From: Trachythela sp. YZ-2020
Lineage: Eukaryota > Cnidaria > Anthozoa > Malacalcyonacea > Clavulariidae
Reading direction: 5' to 3'
Assembly: GCA_016169945.1 (NCBI GenBank)
Contig: JADLSH010000271.1
Location: 434,001 to 498,000 of the forward strand
Length of the DNA: 64,000 bases
Of this stretch, positions 58,901-64,000 are shown piece by piece (position 1 is the stretch's first letter; each line of letters starts with the position of its first letter). The notes below the pieces were generated by a model. That model searched no databases, had not been told where the DNA came from, and was given only the letters and a program-made list of their open reading frames with translations. Made by a program: the position numbers and the translations under genes.

Positions 58901-61900
58901 TTAGCATGTCTAGAACTCGAGTTGTTAAGGAAAGTTAGCGTACGTATCAATGTCGGTATCATGTTGTATGATGTTGTTGGATTTCATTTTGCCGAAGGTT
59001 TCCGACGCCATATTCCAACATCCCTGCCATATTCTGCGCGAACATACCATGCCAAATAATTTGCACTATATATAAGATGCGTTATTGACAGTATGTAAAA
59101 TTACGCGTTGTTCATTTTCTTCAAAAGGATGGAAGATTTGGTCAATTCTATATTTCAATGGTCGATAGCTGACATTTTTCATATAATTGTGCTTGATTCG
59201 GAGAAACAACGAAATTTGATTCGTTATATGGATTTCATTTTAATTAGTTTCAATTTACCCGGTGAAAATTGCCACCCAAAATGGTGGAAGCCAAACTATT
59301 ATGAGTTTTGACGTCACTTACAAGATCATTATATTAGGCGCTTCTTCTGAAATTGATCCATTAAGAGTGAGATGACATTCACACGGCCTGCACAAAAATT
59401 GGCAAGGAGGCTTGTGCCACGAGTATGGTGGAGCGTCGGTGAATATTATTGAATTTTCTTTCGAAAATGTTTTTGATTTGATGTGGGTAAAACGTTTCTC
59501 CGTCTATTCAGACAATTGAAAATAACTGATATTATTTACTGCGTGTTATAAATTAAGAACATATTTTGAAGTTAATATCTCCCTCCGGGATAGAAATATT
59601 TCTGTTACTACTTCTAAGCGCTGCGAGAGGTATGATCCCTTAATTCGTACGACTTGTAATGATCTTGGCAATTTCATAACTTAGCGACTGGACCTAGAAC
59701 TGGACAGACGCATATAGTCTTGCAAAGAAACTTAAACTATAGCTCAACTCATATCGGCAATTACAGCATTATAGCAACTTAACTGTTTGTTGTAATGCTG
59801 TGATTGCCAATCGAATTGTTCATTACCTATTATACTTGATACATTTAATGAAATCAATGTTTTTTACTACAGCTTAACAAAGTATCCATAGAACAGCCCA
59901 CACCGAGGGGGAAAATAAGCGTCCCAGAAAGGTAATGTTTATTATTCATTATATCTAGAGTGACATCCCATTCCAGAAAGTGGGGGTAGGAGTAGGGGCG
60001 GCATATAGACGCCCTTCCATTGTTTGCAGTTCTCGCAATTCTTAAAATAATCCATATACAGTGTGATTCTTACTTCAATTTCACGTATTGTGAAAAAATA
60101 TGTGGGATTTTCTAAGAACATATATTTCTGGGGTACACACGTCATCTTGTCAACAAAACGTGTTCTGAACAGGCGTGTAGCAAGCTTGTCAACAAGTTGT
60201 AACAATGCTGTCATTTTATCAAGCTGCTATACAAGGTTGTCACTCACAACATTTTAACAAGTCGGTTGAATTGCAGGACGATAACAAGTTGTTGGAACAC
60301 ATTGTGACAGGTCTGTTGACTCAACATCAACCTTGTAGTAAATTAACGACTTGTTGTAGCCGTTGACGACTTGTCAACAAGCTGGAAACAACTGAGCAGT
60401 GGAAGCACATCCTGATAACAAGTTGTTGAAACAGCATTGGTACAAGTCTGCTGCAGATTTGTTACAACTTGTGCTTTTTTACGTAATTACGTGTGTAAAC
60501 CAGGCATGAGGCAAAGCATATAACGTCTTGCGCCCAAGCATGTCTCTATATAAATTTGATGCAAAGTACGTATACCTACTGTATACCTAAAACTCACTGA
60601 AGTTCACTAATATCATTCTTTCTCTCTCATAACATGGTATAGTGCTATTGAAGAAAGATATACACATGTGCCAACGTTACCAATGAAAGATTATCCAGAT
60701 GTGATTATACAAACACCAGCAAGACGAAAGCAGAGAACTAAGAAGGCAAAAATACCTAAACTTTTCAAAACGGAGGATGAGGTAAGCCAATCCTGTAGTA
60801 CAACGTTTGACGCGGTGACCTAGCACCAAGATTTCGAACGCCATATTCCAGGGGTGAAAAAACAACATCTGCACGAACGAGGACATGCCAAAAATGATCA
60901 TGCACCAAATAATTTGCGCTATAAGATGCGTTATTGACAGTATATAAAATTACGCGTTGTTTATTTTCTTCAAAAGGATGGAAGATTTGGTCAATTCTAT
61001 ATTTCAATGGTCGATAGCTGGCATTTTTCATATAATTGTGATTCATTGGGAGGAACAATGAAATTTGATTCGTACTACGATTTGCGTTCAAGTTTGAAGC
61101 ATGAAATTTTTCGCGCACATTGTTTTACCTAACGCTTGACAAATTTACTTTTCTTATTTTGACCAATGATGTGTAGTTGTTCACGTGAAATTTCATTTGA
61201 CTGTGAAACAATACGTCATGCCTTGGTCAGGACGTGGAAGTAAATTTATACAGGGATGGATTTACTCGGGGAGAGGGGGGCGCACCCCTCCTACGCTTGG
61301 ATTTGACAGGGCATTTATCAAACAAAAATAGAATACCGGGCCATTGATCATTTTACCATTTTCTGACAAGATAATCCCTTGACTATGCAGAGGGTTCCAG
61401 TGATGATCCACCCTGCCTTGGTCGCTGTCCACGCCCTACTTTTCGACCAGTGCCCGCTTAGTACCCCCCCATCAGATGAAGCCGGAAGCCGGATGAATTT
61501 ATAGACGATATATTTAAACGTAAATAAATGTGCGATAAACAAAGTTAAACACAAATATGAACCTACAATTTTATTCAAGGATTTACGCCGCATTCTTAAG
61601 TCTCAGCAAACATAGGAATGTTAAGAACTTAAACTTGTTATGTTAAGTAGATTGATTTGGATCAATGCTAAACTGTTTAACTGTGCAATTATAGACGAAT
61701 GGCCAACCTGCTCCGGCTGCTGCATTTGAAAACATCACCCGCATGAGTTTTGATGGCCCGTCAAACGTTGCCATTGATGATATTCCTCTCCGATTACGAC
61801 CTGCCGTAAGGCAAGATATGGAAACACCGAAACCAGTAAGTAAAGATATTGTCGAGGATTCAGGCGTACCTCGTTCGTGGATAGAGAATAAACACAGAGT

Positions 61901-62021
61901 GGACATGAAGAGTAAGAAAGGTGGTAGAAAGATGGAAGAAAAGCTGGTTGCAGATGCGTCATATGTCGATACACCAAGAGATATGGACGAAGCTGATTCA
62001 GATGATACCATGCAAATTAAG
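43911..62021 (+). CDS. Mucin-like type I membrane protein with SEA-like module (KIAA1549/UPF0606-like), 3' end outside window
   Basis: Exons: 43911-44109, 49313-56031, 56676-56825, 58534-58701, 59873-59931, 60643-60781, 61695-62021; all phases match and the last donor is GTTTGT. The 2587 residues seen include a signal peptide (hydrophobic ~14-36) and a giant Ser/Thr-rich exon with many N-x-S/T sequons. A SEA-like region follows (~2210-2360) with basic sites 'RKRRA' and 'RFRRQT' that could be cleaved. Then come 'TTFYVTRGNSLVPAKEAANA' and 'LGYQVSGEFSPAIPP', which resemble KIAA1549 near the membrane, a transmembrane helix (~2378-2401), a basic stop-transfer 'KYSKKQRSSRK' and a charged cytosolic tail. 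It is a likely surface glycoprotein. Joining exon 1 to 49313 across a 5.2-kb intron rests on phase and the signal peptide; the family name is tentative. Confidence 0.75.
45903..45985 (+). tRNA. tRNA pseudogene or SINE head
   Basis: Has an A-box-like TAGCTCAGTGG, a paired D-stem (GCTC/GGGC), a B-box GGTTCAAATCC and a downstream TTTTT terminator. Acceptor and anticodon stems do not pair and the T-stem has two mismatches, so it is not a working tRNA. A pol III-transcribed SINE relic is likely. Confidence 0.45.
46466..46763. mobile_element. 298-bp MITE with TTAA target duplication
   Basis: Tips AGGCACAGTGTCACCTGCTG and CAGCAGGCGACACTGTGCCT, with TTAA on both sides (46462-46465, 46764-46767). The arms extend through AGCGATGTGATT. 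TTAA targeting is typical of piggyBac and Kolobok. Non-coding. Confidence 0.85.
47191..47555. mobile_element. Harbinger-like MITE, TTA target duplication
   Basis: Tips GGGCCTGTTTATATGATC and GATCATATAAACAGGTCC; TTA flanks both ends (47188-47190, 47556-47558). The interior has repeated CCCGCCTAGACGGG/CCCGGC palindromes, so the whole can fold back. A TWA duplication fits PIF/Harbinger. Confidence 0.75.
49058..49165. repeat. Fold-back hairpin at the 3' end of intron 1
   Basis: AACAATTAGATTAT...GATTTCTATGAGGTGATAGTT pairs with AACTATCATCTCATAGAAATC...ATAATCTAATTGTT around a GAGGGCGAAGCCCGAAT loop. It ends ~150 bp before the giant exon. Confidence 0.75.
50362..51845 (+). repeat. 99-bp (33-aa) coding tandem repeat in the mucin exon
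   Basis: Fifteen units plus one degenerate unit, encoding variants of 'NATMISSPMTNTASYSN' followed by 'FSVTTTSDHSTTMTTP' or 'IFVRPTSDHSTTMTTP'. Each unit has an N-A-T sequon, and the FSV type adds N-F-S. One unit lacks six bases. Nucleotide identity between neighbours is very high, so the array is young or homogenised. Expected to be densely O-glycosylated. Confidence 0.92.
54000..55330 (+). repeat. Older degenerate repeat in the mucin exon (~45-60 aa unit)
   Basis: Repeated pattern 'LTVTSK(K/D)SS..(N/I).(S)STEL(I/L)PSTTV..S..DT.S.S' about eight to ten times with poor conservation. Aligned units show it is a separate amplification from the 99-bp array. Confidence 0.75.
56384..56436 (-). repeat. 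SINE fragment
   Basis: About 50 bp matching 58384-58432 (ACTCTTTTCACATAAGTGTC, then ACGAGTCCCCAGCGAGAA). Lies in the intron after the giant exon. Confidence 0.7.
57500..57960. other. Repeat-like intron sequence with hyphenated palindromes
   Basis: CCCCGTTTACACAAGAGCGAA near 57517 and several GTGTAAAC / GTTTACAC motifs in both orientations (57590, 57720, 57845, 57893) suggest a decayed fold-back element. Borders cannot be set. Confidence 0.4.
58265..58497 (-). mobile_element. tRNA-derived SINE
   Basis: Read on the minus strand it begins GGGGCTTCGATAGCACAGTC (A-box-like), has a B-box GTGGGTTCGATTCTCGC, then a body ending with GGGTACTCCGGTTTCCTCCC, a motif I recall from SINEs of several invertebrates. 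It lies in the intron just before the transmembrane exon. No ORF. Confidence 0.7.
59050..59230 (+). repeat. Dispersed direct repeat, copy A
   Basis: About 180 bp nearly identical to 60905-61075 (shared runs ATAAGATGCGTTATTGACAG and AAAAGGATGGAAGATTTGGT). It lies in an intron of the mucin-like gene. Confidence 0.85.
60165..60490. repeat. Degenerate ACAAGTTGTTG-type repeat
   Basis: Many spaced copies of ACAAGTTGT(T/A), CTTGTCAACAAG and AACAAGT(C/T)(G/T)G in both orientations over ~320 bp. It behaves as an imperfect ~30-bp tandem array. Non-coding. Confidence 0.65.
60905..61075 (+). repeat. Dispersed direct repeat, copy B
   Basis: Partner of 59050-59230 in the same orientation, 1.85 kb downstream; begins just 3' of the exon ending at 60781. 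Confidence 0.85.
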
Positions 62022-62821
62022 GTTTGTCATGACCATCGTTTGTTTAGACGTTTGGCACGGTTACTGAAATGAGGAGTATTTTATATCTGGCCATATTCTT
62101 AAAAGCGTATCTCTCGCAATTTGCAAATAGTTTATTTCTAGTTTGCTATACCGCGAGCTAATTAAGGCCTATCGATTACCTAGATTTTTTTTTTGCATTT
62201 TGACGAGTTACTTACATACAGTGTATGCATGGAATAAGCTAATTCAGGCGAAAAGTCTTTTTGAGGAAAATGGTTTCGCGGATCTGCCTCGCACCATCCT
62301 CAAGCACGCATTGTCAAATGAAATGACGGCAGCCCAGGCTGGATTAGTCTTGGTTTTAAACGTGCTTATCTTGAGGCATTTTTTATGAGATTGCAAGCTC
62401 GCCAATGTAGAGAGATATCTTAAAGTGCCTGTCAAGTCCGTTCTGGTCACGGGCGTGTTTCGTTTACATTTTTTGTCCCAAACAATAGATAATTCAATTA
62501 AAATTCCGATCTAGTTTGTGGTCCCACACATTAGCTCATTACCCATTCAGAATACATTACGAAAGTTAAAGAGGAAATTTACCTTTTCAAATGGAAGATT
62601 TTAAGAAACACCTCTTACAAGGGCATGGACAAAATTTGTCTAGAGCAATTTCGGCGGTTGAGCGAAGTAAATTACAATATGCTTTAAGAACAAAGACCAA
62701 ATGCTTTACTTTTGCCTACTACTTTAAGACGTTATCGTGTTATAAGATAAGAAATATAAAGTTTATCATGTACTTGTCTAAAATAGACGTAATTTTTAGT
62801 ATAGCTATAACTAATTCTTAA

Positions 62822-63790
62822 AGGGATATGGCAATAAAAATTTAGTTTGTCTCATTTGAAAGAACTTTTAAAATTATATGAAAATCTCCCGTACCGATTT
62901 TTCGTATCTTTCTTAGTTCTTGAGATATTTTGACAGAAATAATCAGAAATCAGCGAGCTGTCCGCCATCTTGGATTTTTGTGGATATGCATGTTACGTCA
63001 CAAGCAGGGTCACGCAAGTATTATACCCAGAAAGCCAATGGTCATTATGAGTAGTTTTATATGGCTAACCCATAAGGCAATCACAGGCATAATAACTGTG
63101 AATACAGGTGTTCTTCCAGCTGTTCGATTGACGAGAGTAACAAGAAACAACAACAGTAATGTCACGCAGTTTATCACGAGAAAATGTAAAACTACAACTT
63201 TCCAAAGATCCTTTTTTAATAGAGCAACACGGCTCTGGAATATTCTAGCAAATGATCTGCAACTTACTCTCTCTCTTCCTCTCAGTACATTTAAATCAAT
63301 ATTAATGGAATACTATAAAAACGCTCTTGTTCAATCCTATGACCCCGAGGACGCTCGATCATGGAAAACAATTTGTACTTCATGTAACGTTGCTCGCAAC
63401 ATGTCAAGTCGGCTAACTTGTTGTTTTTAACACATTTTTAGCCTAGTTTTTATAATCTTTGGACCCGCAGTAATTGGCTCACGCTGTTGCGGTGCTCCTG
63501 CCAAATTTAGACGTCATTTGTTGTAATTCCTGTTATGTTATGTAATTTATATATAGTAATTTTGTATATTTTTTGTTGGCGAAGCTAATAAAACTAAAAC
63601 TAAAAAACCCTGCTTGTGACGTCACTAAACATGAAAAATTAACCCAAGATGGCGGACAGCTCATTGTTTAATTTTCAGTTAAAATATCTCAAGAACTAAG
63701 CAAGATACGAAAAATCGGTAAGGGAGATTTATATATAATTTTAAAAGTTCTTTCAAATGAGATAAACTAAATTTTTATTGCCATGTCCCT
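62822..63790. mobile_element. TTAA-flanked element split by a LINE insertion
   Basis: Tips AGGGATATGGCAATAAAAAT and ATTTTTATTGCCATGTCCCT with TTAA on each side (62818-62821, 63791-63794). Arms of ~180 bp remain complementary to GTGACGTAAC/ACGTCACAAGCAGGGT at the centre, where LINE sequence has been inserted. It lies downstream of the last mucin exon seen, probably in an intron. Confidence 0.8.
63012..63606 (+). mobile_element. 3' end of a non-LTR retrotransposon (LINE)
   Basis: The frame ending at 63427-63430 encodes 'KCKTTTFQRSFFNRATRLWNIL' and 'YYKNAL...YDPEDARSWKTIC..C', typical of the C-terminus of CR1/Jockey-like reverse transcriptase ORFs. An AT-rich 3' UTR follows, ending in repeated AACTAAAAC/TAAAA. 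5'-truncated, as usual for LINEs. Confidence 0.7.
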
Positions 63791-64000
63791 TTAAATAGTA
63801 ATAGAGTAGGTTTTGGTGCAGATTTTAAGAATATTTCAATGTTTCAAAACAATATATGTAAACAAACCACGCCCATGTCCATGACATGAGCAGAACGGAC
63901 TTGACAGCCACTTTAACATTTAATTTCCTAGAAAGTTTATTTTAAAAATCGCACGATATTTCAAAATGAATGTTCTTTTCCGTTGCTGTGTAGGCCAACA

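Overview
The window is eukaryotic nuclear DNA. It is AT-rich, its genes are split by GT/AG introns with matching codon phases, and it is crowded with transposable elements. The gene set points to a marine invertebrate, most likely an anthozoan cnidarian: a plant/bacterial-type ammonium transporter, a Penelope-like retroelement, a transposon-borne P2X7 'ballast'-type domain, and a helicase-bearing transposon whose tips start CAACCTCGTWCCCAGG, which I recall as common in corals. The species call is inference.

Layout. Positions 2-280 hold the last exon of a 2-O-sulfotransferase-like gene (+). Positions 1498-10404 hold a complete nine-exon AMT ammonium transporter (-, 476 aa), with MITEs in its introns. 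Positions 10405-13316 are gene-poor. Positions 13317-22463 are a 9.1-kb DNA transposon with ~500-bp inverted ends and a 3-bp target duplication (CTC). It carries two convergent genes: a zinc-binding/P2X7-ballast-like protein (+) and an ~811-aa DDE transposase in 12 exons (-). Each gene has one frameshift. Positions 22551-22714 lie between two AT microsatellites and carry a near-ideal hammerhead ribozyme (-), retrozyme-like. Positions 23688-27209 are a young but defective Copia LTR retrotransposon. Positions 27631-29794 hold two 5'-truncated Penelope-like copies joined head to head, each ending in a degenerate hammerhead motif. Positions 30647-31358 are a non-autonomous element sharing the GGCCGGCC-type tips of the 9.1-kb transposon. 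Positions 31535-32198 are an element with a 10-bp duplication. Positions 32866-43539 are a 10.7-kb AcademH-like transposon with a 9-bp duplication, a RecQ-type helicase (+) and an ~887-aa transposase (-), both frameshifted. Two hAT-type elements are nested in it. Positions 43911 to beyond 62021 hold a large mucin-like type I membrane protein gene (+): signal peptide, ~2,240-residue Ser/Thr-rich exon with a 99-bp tandem repeat, SEA-like module, transmembrane helix and cytoplasmic tail. It resembles the KIAA1549/UPF0606 layout. The window ends in a TTAA-flanked element split by a LINE fragment.

Host genes that look intact are the sulfotransferase end, the ammonium transporter and the mucin-like receptor; they are unrelated in function. 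Most of the rest is mobile DNA, often nested, so relative insertion order can be read: LINE into TTAA element, 91-bp MITE into 303-bp MITE, hAT into Academ, fold-back into the left end of the 9.1-kb element. Exon borders were placed by reading splice sites and checking codon phase by hand. Family names come from recalled motifs, without database searches.
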